From Olivibacter jilunii (GTDB lineage Bacteria > Bacteroidota > Bacteroidia > Sphingobacteriales > Sphingobacteriaceae): 64,000 nt of DNA. The translations under genes were made by a program, and so were the position numbers. The notes below the pieces were generated by a model. The model ran no database searches, was not told where the DNA came from, and saw only the letters and a program-made list of their open reading frames with translations. Position 1 is the first letter of the stretch. Each line of letters begins with the position of its first letter. Location: assembly GCF_900607235.1 (NCBI RefSeq), contig NZ_LR027849.1:744001-808000 (forward strand), written 5' to 3'. This document shows, one piece after another, positions 51,559-60,475 of the stretch.

Positions 51559-51583
51559 TTAATATTATGTTAATTAATGTTAA
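51559..51583 (+). promoter_or_regulatory. TGTTAA repeats before the second barrel/GLPGLI pair
   Basis: ATGTTAA occurs at 51567-51573 and 51577-51583, exactly 10 bases apart, with a further TTAA at 51559-51562 in the same phase (11 bases). This is the same repeat and spacing as the array at 11612-11678. It ends 4 bases before the -33 element, as in the kinase promoter. Confidence 0.6.
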
Positions 51584-51587
51584 AACT

Positions 51588-51620
51588 TTTGATCTTTTAG
51601 TTGGAGTGTAGATATTTTTA
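51588..51620 (+). promoter_or_regulatory. Promoter of the second barrel/GLPGLI pair
   Basis: TTTG (51588-51591), 21 bases, then TATTTTTA (51613-51620), one mismatch to TAnnTTTG. The leader is about 25 bases. TGTTAA repeats lie directly upstream. Confidence 0.5.
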
Positions 51621-51650
51621 ATATTTTAGAGGCCGATTGCCTAAAAATTT

Positions 51651-54431
51651 ATGAAAAGATTAACCTTTATCTTGCTTTTACTTATCTCTTGTTTTAGTTC
51701 GCACGCTCAAAACGGATTTTTAATTAAAGGAACAGTAATAGATACTGCTTCCAATATAAAACTTAGCAATACTACGATTAGTATTTTACATGCGCGGGAT
51801 TCCATGCTTTATAAATTTACAAGAGCTGATCAGATGGGCAATTTTAAATTGGAGGGATTGGAGAAAGGTAAATATATTTTGCTTGTTACTTATCCTAAAT
51901 ACGCTGATTACGTTGAAAATTTCACACTCGATTCGTTAAATGAAATTAACTTCGGATCGATCGATATGATTTTAAAATCTCAGCTTTTAGCAGAGGTGGT
52001 TATTACCGGGCGGCAACCGATAACCATTAAGGGCGATACGACTGAGTATGATGCCGCAAGTTTTAAGCTGCAGCCAAATGCTAAAGTAGAAGATTTGTTA
52101 AAGCAACTTCCGGGTATACAGGTGGATAAAGATGGTAAGATTACCGCGCAAGGACAAACGGTTAATAAGGTACTGGTAGATGGCGAGGAATTTTTTGGAG
52201 ACGATCCTACTTTAGTTACAAAAAACATTCGAAGTGATATGGTCGATAAGGTGCAGCTATATGATAAGCAAAGTGACCAAGCCGCCTTTACAGGAGTTGA
52301 TGATGGGCAAAAAACCAAGACGATCAATATTCAGTTAAAGGAAGACAGTAAAAGGGGTTACTTTGGTAAATTGGAAGCGGCAGCGGGAAATGACGAATTT
52401 TATCAGGCACAGGGTATGATCAATAAGTTTAAAGGGAAAGAAAAAATGTCTGCCTACGGAACCATCGGGAATACGGGGAAAGTAGGGCTTGGCTGGCAGG
52501 ATGCAAATAGATACGGTACAACGTCCAATAACATGGAATTTACGGACGATGGCGGCATGATGTTTTATGGGGGAGGGGGAGACGACTTGGAATCATTCAA
52601 CGGGCAATATGATGGACAAGGCATTCCTTTGGCACGTACAGGTGGTTTACACTATGATAACAAGTGGGATGGCGATAAACAATCAATCAATACCAACTAT
52701 AAAATAGGTACATTGGATGTGGACGGTACTCGAAATAATTTGACGCAACGCAACTTACCCACGGGAGTTATCAATGATCGTTCAGACGAGACGTTTAATA
52801 ACCATATGTTCCGCCATAAACTGGATGCACGATATGACATTAAATTAGATTCGACTACGAACCTGCGTATTTCAGTAGATGGAACCCTGAGAAACAGTGA
52901 CACCGAAAACAATTATACTTCCGAAAGTAGGAACGGTTCCGGCGGATTATTGAACCAAAGTCAAAGAAGGCTAACCAACAAGGCAGACGATCGGATTTTT
53001 AATGCAAGTGCTTTGTTCACAAAGAAATTTAAAAAGATGGGGCGGTCTTTTTCCCTGAATCTGAATCAATCATCCAACACAAACAAAACGGACGGGTTTT
53101 TAGATGCAGAAAACGTATTTTATAGTAGTGCCGGCGTGGAAGATAGCGTTTCTAACATCAATCAATACAAAACTAACGATATTGTAAATAACTCTTTTCG
53201 ATCTAATGTAACCTACTCAGAACCTCTTTTTAAGAACTTCGCTGTGGTATTGAATTATGGACTTAGTATTAATAGTGGCCATTCTAATAGGCGGTCCTTT
53301 AATCAATCGGCAACGGGAGCTTATGACGTATTGGATAGTTTATACAGTAATGATTATAAATTGGATCAAACATCCAACCAGGTTGGGGCCATTTTCAATT
53401 ATAAGACGGAGAAAACCAACTTGAATTTTGGAGCAAAGGTAAGTGACGTGCGGTTCAAACAACTTGATAGGTACACAGACGATTTGTTTACAAGAAATTT
53501 TACGAATTTCAATCCACAGTTGAATTACCAATATAAATTTTCGCAGCAAAAATCCTTACGCGTTGGATATAATGGTAACAATACACAGCCTACAATCAAT
53601 CAGATACAACCTGTTAGGGTAAACACAGATCCACTCAATATCGTATTGGGTAATCCGGATCTAAAGCCTTCTTTTACCAATCGCTTTAATTTGAGTTATT
53701 ATTCTTACAAGGTGCTCAGCAATCAGTATGTTAATTTTTATGGTAGCTATTCGTTTACCACAAACCCTATCGTAAGTAATACAGTAACGGATTCCGTTGG
53801 GAAAAGCACCTATCAATCCGCTAACCTAAAAGATCGAAACACCTCTAATTTTTACGGTGGTATGTATGCAGGTAAGAAAATAAAGAAATTGGATATGCAG
53901 ATAGGGCTTGATTTGAGTACGAATGGTAATACGTACTATAATTTAACCAATGATAACCTCAATGAGACGAAGTCATACAACTATTCAAGCCGCTTATCTT
54001 TATCAAAGTATAAGGAGAAGAAATATGATTTTAGTGTGAATTTTGGGCCAAGCTACAACACTTCTGAATCATCGCTGCAGCCTGAATTCAACAATAACGG
54101 ATGGGGCATGAGTGGAGATGCGGGGTTCAATATATATTTGCCCGGTAAGATTCAAATAGGATCTGACGGAAGTTATACTTATACGCAAGCGACACAGTCT
54201 TTCGATGAAAATTTTGAGCGATTTATACTGAACGCTTATATCACCAAAAAGTTTTTTAAAGAAGAAAACCTTCGTTTTACTATTTCCGGAAATGATCTGT
54301 TGAACCAGAACGTAGGCTTTAATCGAAATGCTTTTAATAATACCATTAATCAGAGTAGTTATACAACCATTCGTCGTTATTTTATGTTCTCGGTTACTTG
54401 GGAATTTAGCAAAATGGGGGCAAAACCATAG
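51651..54431 (+). CDS. TonB-receptor-like outer-membrane barrel protein (second copy)
   Basis: 926 residues. Order: signal peptide (about 1-19), carboxypeptidase-regulatory-like domain (about 22-115), plug-like domain (about 120-240; VEDLLKQLPGIQVDKDGKI and KVLVDGEEFFGDDP), then a ~680-residue barrel ending in a strand of WEFSKM. A Gly-rich loop (MMFYGGGGDDLE) is near residue 305. It has the same architecture as the 889-residue protein at 7.9-10.6 kb, and like it is next to a GLPGLI gene, here 45 bases upstream of it. The cargo is unknown. TGTTAA repeats before its promoter suggest control by the distant two-component system. Confidence 0.85.
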   Translation: MKRLTFILLLLISCFSSHAQNGFLIKGTVIDTASNIKLSNTTISILHARDSMLYKFTRADQMGNFKLEGLEKGKYILLVTYPKYADYVENFTLDSLNEINFGSIDMILKSQLLAEVVITGRQPITIKGDTTEYDAASFKLQPNAKVEDLLKQLPGIQVDKDGKITAQGQTVNKVLVDGEEFFGDDPTLVTKNIRSDMVDKVQLYDKQSDQAAFTGVDDGQKTKTINIQLKEDSKRGYFGKLEAAAGNDEFYQAQGMINKFKGKEKMSAYGTIGNTGKVGLGWQDANRYGTTSNNMEFTDDGGMMFYGGGGDDLESFNGQYDGQGIPLARTGGLHYDNKWDGDKQSINTNYKIGTLDVDGTRNNLTQRNLPTGVINDRSDETFNNHMFRHKLDARYDIKLDSTTNLRISVDGTLRNSDTENNYTSESRNGSGGLLNQSQRRLTNKADDRIFNASALFTKKFKKMGRSFSLNLNQSSNTNKTDGFLDAENVFYSSAGVEDSVSNINQYKTNDIVNNSFRSNVTYSEPLFKNFAVVLNYGLSINSGHSNRRSFNQSATGAYDVLDSLYSNDYKLDQTSNQVGAIFNYKTEKTNLNFGAKVSDVRFKQLDRYTDDLFTRNFTNFNPQLNYQYKFSQQKSLRVGYNGNNTQPTINQIQPVRVNTDPLNIVLGNPDLKPSFTNRFNLSYYSYKVLSNQYVNFYGSYSFTTNPIVSNTVTDSVGKSTYQSANLKDRNTSNFYGGMYAGKKIKKLDMQIGLDLSTNGNTYYNLTNDNLNETKSYNYSSRLSLSKYKEKKYDFSVNFGPSYNTSESSLQPEFNNNGWGMSGDAGFNIYLPGKIQIGSDGSYTYTQATQSFDENFERFILNAYITKKFFKEENLRFTISGNDLLNQNVGFNRNAFNNTINQSSYTTIRRYFMFSVTWEFSKMGAKP

Positions 54432-54476
54432 GTTAACCCAGATGTAAATATTGTGTTTATAAAGTTATTAAGGGAA

Positions 54477-55262
54477 ATGAAAAAAGGAATAAAACTCGCA
54501 ACCTCCATTGTTCTGTTATTAATAATCAGTCATTTAGTATATGGCCAAAACGTTCGTTTTGTTAATAGCGGAACTATAGAATACGAAAAGAGAGTGAATA
54601 TGTACGCTAAATTAGCAAAACGCATTACAAAGAGAAATTCAAGCTGGATGCAACAAATTTACGATCAGTACAAAAAGACACAGCCACAGTTCAACTCAGT
54701 AAAGGCTACTTTATCCTTTTCGCAAACCGCGTCCTTATATAAACCGATAGAAACCAACATGCCGTCAACTAATAGTTTTTTTAGCAATGATCCTACGATC
54801 GATTTGAAAAAAACTATTTATACAGACTTTAAAAATGGTATTTCCGTCAGTGAAAAGAAACTGTACGAAGAGATCTTTCTCGTGGAAGACAGCGTAAGAA
54901 AAATTAAATGGAAGATTACCGATGAAACCAGGGAGATCGCCGGATATGATTGCAGAAGAGCAAACGCATTGGTGATGGACTCAATCTATGTCGTCGCTTT
55001 TTATACGGATCAAATACCTGTTTCGGGCGGACCGGAATCCTTTACCGGGTTACCGGGTATGATTTTGGGTCTTGCGCTACCGCACGATAATACAACCTGG
55101 TTTGCCACTAAAGTTAGTGATGTTTCTATACAACCCAGTCCTATTACGCCGGCAAAAAAAGCGAAAAAAGTTAATAATGTAGGTTTGTTAAGCACCTTAA
55201 AAGAGAGTATGGAAGACTGGGGAGAATATGCACAAGAAGTGTTCAAGGCAATGATGCTTTAG
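54477..55262 (+). CDS. GLPGLI family secreted protein (second copy)
   Basis: 261 residues from the ATG at 54477 (a GTG eight codons upstream would add a poor N-terminus). Signal peptide about 1-24, ending VYGQ. The family motif appears as GLPGM (FTGLPGMILGLAL), preceded by the conserved ETREIAGYDCRRANALVM...VVAFYTDQIPVSGGPESF region with its Cys. It follows the barrel gene by 45 bases and is probably co-transcribed. In the first pair the order is reversed (GLPGLI first). Function of the family is unknown. Confidence 0.9.
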   Translation: MKKGIKLATSIVLLLIISHLVYGQNVRFVNSGTIEYEKRVNMYAKLAKRITKRNSSWMQQIYDQYKKTQPQFNSVKATLSFSQTASLYKPIETNMPSTNSFFSNDPTIDLKKTIYTDFKNGISVSEKKLYEEIFLVEDSVRKIKWKITDETREIAGYDCRRANALVMDSIYVVAFYTDQIPVSGGPESFTGLPGMILGLALPHDNTTWFATKVSDVSIQPSPITPAKKAKKVNNVGLLSTLKESMEDWGEYAQEVFKAMML

Positions 55263-55311
55263 GGTATCAATAATTTTTGTTAAGTTTATTCCCATATTCG
55301 GGATAAATGCT

Positions 55312-56772
55312 ATGCCTTCGATCGACTGGTTCCTTGTTGCAGAAATTACCTATATCCTTCTTGTTATTGGTGTCTGTCTGCGGATTATATATGAAACCCG
55401 ATCAAGTACAAAAACACTGGCTTATTTACTATTAACGATATTTGTTCCAATAGCGGGTATCATCCTTTACTTTTCGATAGGAATAAATTATCGGAATAGG
55501 AGCATGTATAGTAAAAAGCTACTTTCCGATCAAAAACTGCAAGAACGACTTAAAATACAAATCTATAAATCGTCATTCGATGCCTTACATAGTGTGGGCG
55601 ATTATGGTCTGAGCTATAAAGGACTTGCTCATATGATTTTGAAAGACATGATGAGTCCGCTGACCACAAGTAATGAGGTTAAGATTTTGATTAATGGAGA
55701 GCAAACATTCGACGCAATTTTACAGGCAATTAGCCAGGCAAAAGACCATATACATCTCGAGTATTATACGTTTGAAAACGATGCCATCGGCAATACGATT
55801 AAAGATGCACTTATCAGAAAGGCGAAGGAGGGGGTAGAAGTCCGTTTTATTTACGATCATTTCGGCAGCCGATCGATTGATGGGAGCTTTTCTGATGAGT
55901 TGGCTGCTGCAGGAGTAGAAGTGTACCCCTTTCATAAAATTACATTTCTTTTATTAGCCAATAGATTAAACTATAGGAATCACCGAAAAATCATTGTGAT
56001 AGATGGTTATACATCGTTCGTTGGCGGAATTAATGTAGCTGATCGATATGTGAATGATGAAAGACAAGAGCAGCAAATCTTTTGGAGAGATACTCACGTT
56101 CGTATAAAAGGACAGGGCTCTTTATACCTTCAGTATATTTTTCTATGTGATTGGAACTTTTGTAGCCCAAATAAGCTCCATCCGGAGCCGCGTTTTTTCA
56201 GCGAGCTATCCAGTGAAGAGGGGGGAAGCTTGGTTCAGATCGTGTCAAGCGGACCAGACTCGGTTTCTCCCTCTATTTTATACACCTTGTTGAAGGCCAT
56301 AGCTACCGCGAAGGAGGAAATTCTTATTACAACGCCTTACTTTATTCCCGGTGAAAGTTTAATGGATGCGCTCATCATTGCTTCGTTAAGTGGTGTCAAC
56401 GTTAAGCTGTTAGTACCTTATATTTCTGATTCTAAAATTGTAAATGCGGCAGCACATTCATACTACGATGATTTATTAAAAGCAGGGGTACGTATCTTTC
56501 GCTATAAAAAAGGATTTATTCATGCTAAGACGATCGTGTTTGACAGTAAATTAGCGATTATAGGAACAGCGAATATGGATCAGCGCAGTTTCGATCTTAA
56601 TTTTGAAGTTATGTCTCTTATACTGGATCCAAAAGTAGCGGAAGAATTACGCGAAATTTTCAATGAAGACTTATTAAATGCAGAAGAAATAGACGCGGAA
56701 CGGTGGGAACATCGTGCCAAATGGCGTAAACTACTGGAAAAGTCGGCTAGAATGATATCTCCATTGCTATAA
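55312..56772 (+). CDS. cls: Cardiolipin synthase
   Basis: 486 residues. Two N-terminal membrane helices (about 5-25, 38-58) precede two phospholipase D domains. The HKD motifs are HRKIIVIDGYTSFVGG (near residue 224) and HAKTIVFDSKLAIIGTAN (near residue 404). Length and layout match ClsA-type enzymes, which join two phosphatidylglycerols into cardiolipin and glycerol at the inner membrane. It begins 50 bases after the GLPGLI gene and may share that transcript, though the products have no known link. It is convergent with mscS and separated from it by a hairpin. Confidence 0.94.
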   Translation: MPSIDWFLVAEITYILLVIGVCLRIIYETRSSTKTLAYLLLTIFVPIAGIILYFSIGINYRNRSMYSKKLLSDQKLQERLKIQIYKSSFDALHSVGDYGLSYKGLAHMILKDMMSPLTTSNEVKILINGEQTFDAILQAISQAKDHIHLEYYTFENDAIGNTIKDALIRKAKEGVEVRFIYDHFGSRSIDGSFSDELAAAGVEVYPFHKITFLLLANRLNYRNHRKIIVIDGYTSFVGGINVADRYVNDERQEQQIFWRDTHVRIKGQGSLYLQYIFLCDWNFCSPNKLHPEPRFFSELSSEEGGSLVQIVSSGPDSVSPSILYTLLKAIATAKEEILITTPYFIPGESLMDALIIASLSGVNVKLLVPYISDSKIVNAAAHSYYDDLLKAGVRIFRYKKGFIHAKTIVFDSKLAIIGTANMDQRSFDLNFEVMSLILDPKVAEELREIFNEDLLNAEEIDAERWEHRAKWRKLLEKSARMISPLL

Positions 56773-56849
56773 AATATTATTGTTTTATTAACGAAAAGTT
56801 AATAAAAGTTCGTTAACTTGGTGAGAGTGAACGCTTAATTTTAACAAAT

Positions 56850-56951
56850 ATGAGAGTCAAACATAATTTCACCTTGTACCATTATTTTTTGTGGACACTT
56901 ATTTTTGTCTTTAAAAAGATATGGCATATCTTAACCTATTGGTTAAAATAA
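56850..56951 (+). CDS. Possible 33-residue small membrane protein
   Basis: ATG at 56850 opens a 33-codon frame with a hydrophobic core (FTLYHYFLWTLIFVFKK) and a basic, aromatic tail. The composition is that of a single membrane helix. There is no clear ribosome-binding site, and no -7 element was found at the proper distance. TTAA repeats 11 bases apart (56788, 56799) lie upstream. Random AT-rich sequence could give such a frame, so it stays tentative. Confidence 0.25.
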   Translation: MRVKHNFTLYHYFLWTLIFVFKKIWHILTYWLK

Positions 56952-56979
56952 AGATAGGCATTGTTAAAAGTACTGTTTC

Positions 56980-57020
56980 ATCCCTTTCATTATGCAGATG
57001 AAAAGGGATTCCTTTCCCTG
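56980..57020. terminator. Hairpin between convergent cls and mscS
   Basis: ATCCCTTTCAT (56980-56990) pairs with ATGAAAAGGGAT (56998-57009) with one bulged A and a 7-base loop. A T-rich tract follows on the plus strand. Confidence 0.6.
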
Positions 57021-57024
57021 TTTT

Positions 57025-57864
57025 TTAAGAATTGCTATCCGTGTTGTTAGTTATGATATGTATGTCTCGCTGAGGGTAAGGCATACTTATGTTATGTTGA
57101 TCTAGAGCTTCTTTAATTTTCTGATAATTGGCATGATAAACCGGCCAAAACTCTTTGTTATTAACCCATCCTCTTATAACTAGCACAACGGCGTTGTCAC
57201 CTAAAGAATCTACCAATACAGCTGGCTTCGGATCTTTTAGAATTTGTTCATCGTTCTCCAATACATTAAGAATTATTTTTCGTGCCGTATCAATATTATT
57301 ATTATAGGAGATGCCTATTTTGTATTCCGCCATCCGAGTAGGATTGTCGGACACATTATTAATAACAGCGTTAGCCAAGGGCCCATTTGGCGCATATATA
57401 GTCGTGCCGTTTCCTGCTTTTAGCGTAGTATATAAAATATCTATTTTTAATACCGTTCCTGAGACATTGTTATTGGTCGTTATAAAATGGCCGACACGAA
57501 AAGGTTTAAAGAGCAGGATTAAAACACCTCCTGCAAAATTAGATAAGCTGCCTTGCAGCGCAAGACCAACGGCCAATCCCGCAGCACCTAGCATGGTAAC
57601 AAAAGACGTCGTTTGGATACCTAAAGTGGAAGCAACACTCAAGAACAATAGAACGTAGAGCAAAACACGTATAATGCTGGTCAAGAATTCAGCAAGTGAA
57701 ATATCGATTTTTCCACTCGTAAACCGTTTATGTAAAAAACGAACTAATACCTTAATTAGCCAAATACCTAAAACTAATGTGATTATAGCCAGTAAAAGCG
57801 AAGGAAGTTTGTCAATAAAAGAATCGATCAAATTTTCAATGGTTCTTTCTACTCTGTTATTCAT
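57025..57864 (-). CDS. MscS-family mechanosensitive ion channel
   Basis: 279 residues from the ATG at 57864 (the longer frame adds 19 residues that do not fit). Three membrane segments: about 15-40, 58-80 and the pore helix GLAVGLALQGSLSNFAGGVLI (about 93-115), the defining MscS feature with Gly/Ala packing and the FKPFRVGHF hinge. A cytoplasmic beta/alpha-beta cage follows (about 125-275), with YPQRDIHI at the end. It opens on membrane tension to release osmolytes during hypo-osmotic shock. It is monocistronic. Length matches E. coli MscS (286). Confidence 0.94.
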   Translation of the reverse strand: MNNRVERTIENLIDSFIDKLPSLLLAIITLVLGIWLIKVLVRFLHKRFTSGKIDISLAEFLTSIIRVLLYVLLFLSVASTLGIQTTSFVTMLGAAGLAVGLALQGSLSNFAGGVLILLFKPFRVGHFITTNNNVSGTVLKIDILYTTLKAGNGTTIYAPNGPLANAVINNVSDNPTRMAEYKIGISYNNNIDTARKIILNVLENDEQILKDPKPAVLVDSLGDNAVVLVIRGWVNNKEFWPVYHANYQKIKEALDQHNISMPYPQRDIHIITNNTDSNS

Positions 57865-57951
57865 TGTTATTTGTTTTTTTGCACTTTGTCGGAATACTAA
57901 TGATATAACCCGCAAAAGCAATTACAGTTTCGAAAATTATTTTTTCAATTT

Positions 57952-57974
57952 AAAAGCCTACTTTAGGCTTTTTT
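57952..57974. terminator. Bidirectional hairpin between the aldose epimerase and mscS genes
   Basis: AAAAGCCTA (57952-57960) pairs with TAGGCTTTT (57964-57972) across a 3-base loop with T residues after it on both strands. It probably ends the aldose-epimerase transcript on the minus strand. Confidence 0.75.
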
Positions 57975-58004
57975 CTTATGTTAGATCTGTTTAAAATGAT
58001 CAAA

Positions 58005-58874
58005 TTATTGAATTGTGATAGAATAGCCGGCTTCAAATACGTGACCTGGGGCTAAGGATACGATGCCTTCTTTCTTTTCTATAGTGGAAGTGCCGGCCTC
58101 ACTATCTGCGTATCCCAGCCAAGGCTCAATACAAACGAAAGGTGCACCCGGTTTCGCCCAAATACCTAAAGATTTAAAATCAGAATAACTGATGAGCAGC
58201 GCGTGAGGATGATTTTTACTTCGAATAGCTACACGTTTACTTAGCAATGTTTTAAAAACAAGAGCATCGGTATCAAAAAGGTTTTCATTTAGTTGCAGCT
58301 TTCTATTGTCAAGTAAAATCGTTGATTCCTCGCCGTTAAAATAACCGGCGTCAGAAAGGTGATGGCGTATCAAGGGCTCATCTTTTTCAAACTCCAGGTA
58401 ATAATCATTATAATGTTCATAGGAAAAAAAAGGCACATTGAAGGCGGGATGGGCTCCTACTGAAAAATAAATCGGCTTCGTCTCTAGATTGATGACTTTG
58501 TAAATGCACTTAAGGGATTCGTTTTCCAGATGGTAAATAACCTGAAACTCAAAATGGTATGGAAAAACACGTAATGTTTCCTGATTATAACGTAATGAAA
58601 AGATTGCATGGGTGCCCGATGACTCAATAACTTGAAAGTTGGTATGTCTTGCAAAACCGTGTCTGGCTAATTCATAGATTTGGCCATCAACAGCTAGGTG
58701 GTTATCTTTTAAGCCGCCAACAATGGGGAAAAGATTAGGGGCATGCCATGGCCAAAAGCTTGGATCTCCTTGCCAAATATATTCATGAGCCATGTTCTTG
58801 TTATAAATTGAAGAAAGCTCTGCGCCCTTTTTTTTAATATTTACGCGGATATATTCGTTGCTTAATTGAATCAT
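58005..58874 (-). CDS. Aldose 1-epimerase family protein
   Basis: 289 residues. It has the beta-sandwich fold of the galactose mutarotase superfamily: HGFARHTNF and SVGAHPAFNVPF supply the conserved catalytic His residues, and CIEPWLGYADSE the Glu/Asp region. The LacX-like subgroup, which includes glucose-6-phosphate 1-epimerase relatives, is the best fit. It interconverts alpha and beta anomers of a free or phosphorylated sugar in the cytoplasm. It is monocistronic; the upstream neighbour ends 52 bases away. Confidence 0.88.
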   Translation of the reverse strand: MIQLSNEYIRVNIKKKGAELSSIYNKNMAHEYIWQGDPSFWPWHAPNLFPIVGGLKDNHLAVDGQIYELARHGFARHTNFQVIESSGTHAIFSLRYNQETLRVFPYHFEFQVIYHLENESLKCIYKVINLETKPIYFSVGAHPAFNVPFFSYEHYNDYYLEFEKDEPLIRHHLSDAGYFNGEESTILLDNRKLQLNENLFDTDALVFKTLLSKRVAIRSKNHPHALLISYSDFKSLGIWAKPGAPFVCIEPWLGYADSEAGTSTIEKKEGIVSLAPGHVFEAGYSITIQ

Positions 58875-58926
58875 GTGAACAGGAAAGAATAATTGTTATC
58901 TGGTAAAGTTAATAAAGCTTCTGTTG

Positions 58927-59418
58927 CTAAACAAGTTTGGGATAATTGAACCAAACTAAATTGCCTGTTCCTATACTTACCTCACTCCATTGTTCTATGT
59001 TAAAAGACAGAAAGCCTATTGCACAAGTGGGGAAATCGATGGCTGCATCATCGCAAAGATACTCCGCCAACAAACTAATGCCCGGATTGTGTCCAAAGAT
59101 TGCTACGCAATCCGCTTCAGCTTGGAATGAATTGATAACCTTCAGTAAGGTAGGAACATCGGCTTCATATATGGCTGCTTCTTCCTGTATATCGGCCTCA
59201 GAAAATTTTAACTCTTTAGCAAAAATTTTAGCGGTAGAAATGGCACGATTGGCAGGGCTGCTCACCAACCGATCTGGGCGTAGATTTTGCAAATTTAACC
59301 GTTTAGCCATTATAGGGGCGTCTCTCAATCCGCGCTTATTTAACGGTCTATCAAAGTCCGGGAGATCAAAGTTCCAGTCCGACTTGGCATGACGAATCAG
59401 GTATAAATATTTAGCCAT
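58927..59418 (-). CDS. SixA-like histidine phosphatase
   Basis: 163 residues. The catalytic RHAKSDW (phospho-His near residue 10) and GHNPGISLLAEYLC (second His near 107) motifs define the histidine-phosphatase superfamily; RLVSSPANRA carries a conserved Arg. The length fits SixA, which dephosphorylates HPt domains in phosphorelays; a role on the REC-HPt protein of this window is possible but unsupported. Its start lies 8 bases inside the end of the GT9 gene (overlap with TAA), so they are translationally coupled. Confidence 0.88.
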   Translation of the reverse strand: MAKYLYLIRHAKSDWNFDLPDFDRPLNKRGLRDAPIMAKRLNLQNLRPDRLVSSPANRAISTAKIFAKELKFSEADIQEEAAIYEADVPTLLKVINSFQAEADCVAIFGHNPGISLLAEYLCDDAAIDFPTCAIGFLSFNIEQWSEVSIGTGNLVWFNYPKLV

Positions 59419-60442
59419 AGCTTAATGTTTTTTCAATTTTTGTGACGATTTGTTCAGGACTAATGCGTTCAATACACGGAATCCCGTCACATAAACAGGG
59501 TTTATTGCCGTATATGGAGCTAGGTCTTGCGGGGTGGTGGAACTGTAGGCAGTCATCTTCTTTTTGGCCAAAGCCCAAAAAACCAGCATAGGGATGCGTT
59601 GGCCCCCAAACGGATATTACTCGAGTGCCTACCAAAGAAGCCATGTGCATGCCGGAGGAGTCCATACTGAGCATAAGATCTAAGTTAGCTATTAAATCAA
59701 GCTCGTGGGTTAAGTCTACCACACCTATTACATTGGTAACATGCGCGTATTTTTTCTCCCATTTTGTCGCCATTTCTTGTTCCGTTTCGCCTCCACCGAA
59801 TATAAACAGTTCGTGATTACGACTTAAAACAGCGATTACTTCCTCCATTTTATCAAGCGGATATACTTTATACCGATGTTGCGCGAAGGGAGCGATACCT
59901 ATTCTCCTCAGCGCAGAAGAACTATTAAATTGACGCAAGAATGCAGCAGGAAGCGGCCTGGTCTTTTTTACTAATTTATTTGTTAGCCGAATAGAGAATC
60001 CAAGCGACTGAAACACTTCTGCATAACGCTCAAAAGTCGATTTAAGAGGGATTAAATGCTTGTTCTGAATGCGCGTTAGAGCTCTTTTTTCAGCTCTTCC
60101 TTTGTCTATTCTTTTTATTGGAATAGTAGTTAGTCTAAAGAATGTAGAAAGAATACGACTTCTGAGGCTGTCATGAAGATCTGCTATTGCATCTATCTTA
60201 TAATTTCGCAGCTCTTTGAACAATCTATACAAGCCTCTTAGGCCCCGGTGCTGTTCTTTTGGATAAATAGGATGAAAGCGTATCTGGGGATTTGTATCAA
60301 AAAAAGGTTTGAAGAAAGGCCTACTTACCAGAATTATGCTGACTTGGGGATGTTGTTCACATAGCTGTTCTATAACGGGTGAAATCATAGCGACATCGCC
60401 CATTGCTGAAAAACGAAAAACCAAAATGCTCCTTTTATTCAT
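59411..60442 (-). CDS. Glycosyltransferase family 9 (heptosyltransferase-like)
   Basis: 343 residues. The two Rossmann-like domains include the N-terminal ILVFRFSAMGDVAMISPVIEQL (GDV motif) and the C-terminal DLMLSMDSSGMHMASLVGTRVISVWGPTHPYAGFLG with its SMDSSGMHMA donor-binding loop, typical of GT9 heptosyltransferases that use ADP-heptose in LPS core synthesis. The KPCLCDGIPCIERI Cys pattern near the C-terminus is common in this family. It is cytoplasmic or peripheral on the inner membrane. It belongs to the PolX-like/DUF4254/GT9/SixA operon, 33 bases after DUF4254 and overlapping SixA. Confidence 0.92.
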   Translation of the reverse strand: MNKRSILVFRFSAMGDVAMISPVIEQLCEQHPQVSIILVSRPFFKPFFDTNPQIRFHPIYPKEQHRGLRGLYRLFKELRNYKIDAIADLHDSLRSRILSTFFRLTTIPIKRIDKGRAEKRALTRIQNKHLIPLKSTFERYAEVFQSLGFSIRLTNKLVKKTRPLPAAFLRQFNSSSALRRIGIAPFAQHRYKVYPLDKMEEVIAVLSRNHELFIFGGGETEQEMATKWEKKYAHVTNVIGVVDLTHELDLIANLDLMLSMDSSGMHMASLVGTRVISVWGPTHPYAGFLGFGQKEDDCLQFHHPARPSSIYGNKPCLCDGIPCIERISPEQIVTKIEKTLSYG

Positions 60443-60475
60443 GTGTTATTCACCCCTAACGTATTCAGAGGTTTC

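Noticed and set aside
56788-56816. Three TTAA words near the cls/mscS gap as a possible regulator array
   Set aside because: Spacing is 11 then 14 bases and the flanking bases differ from TGTTAA. No supported gene or promoter follows.
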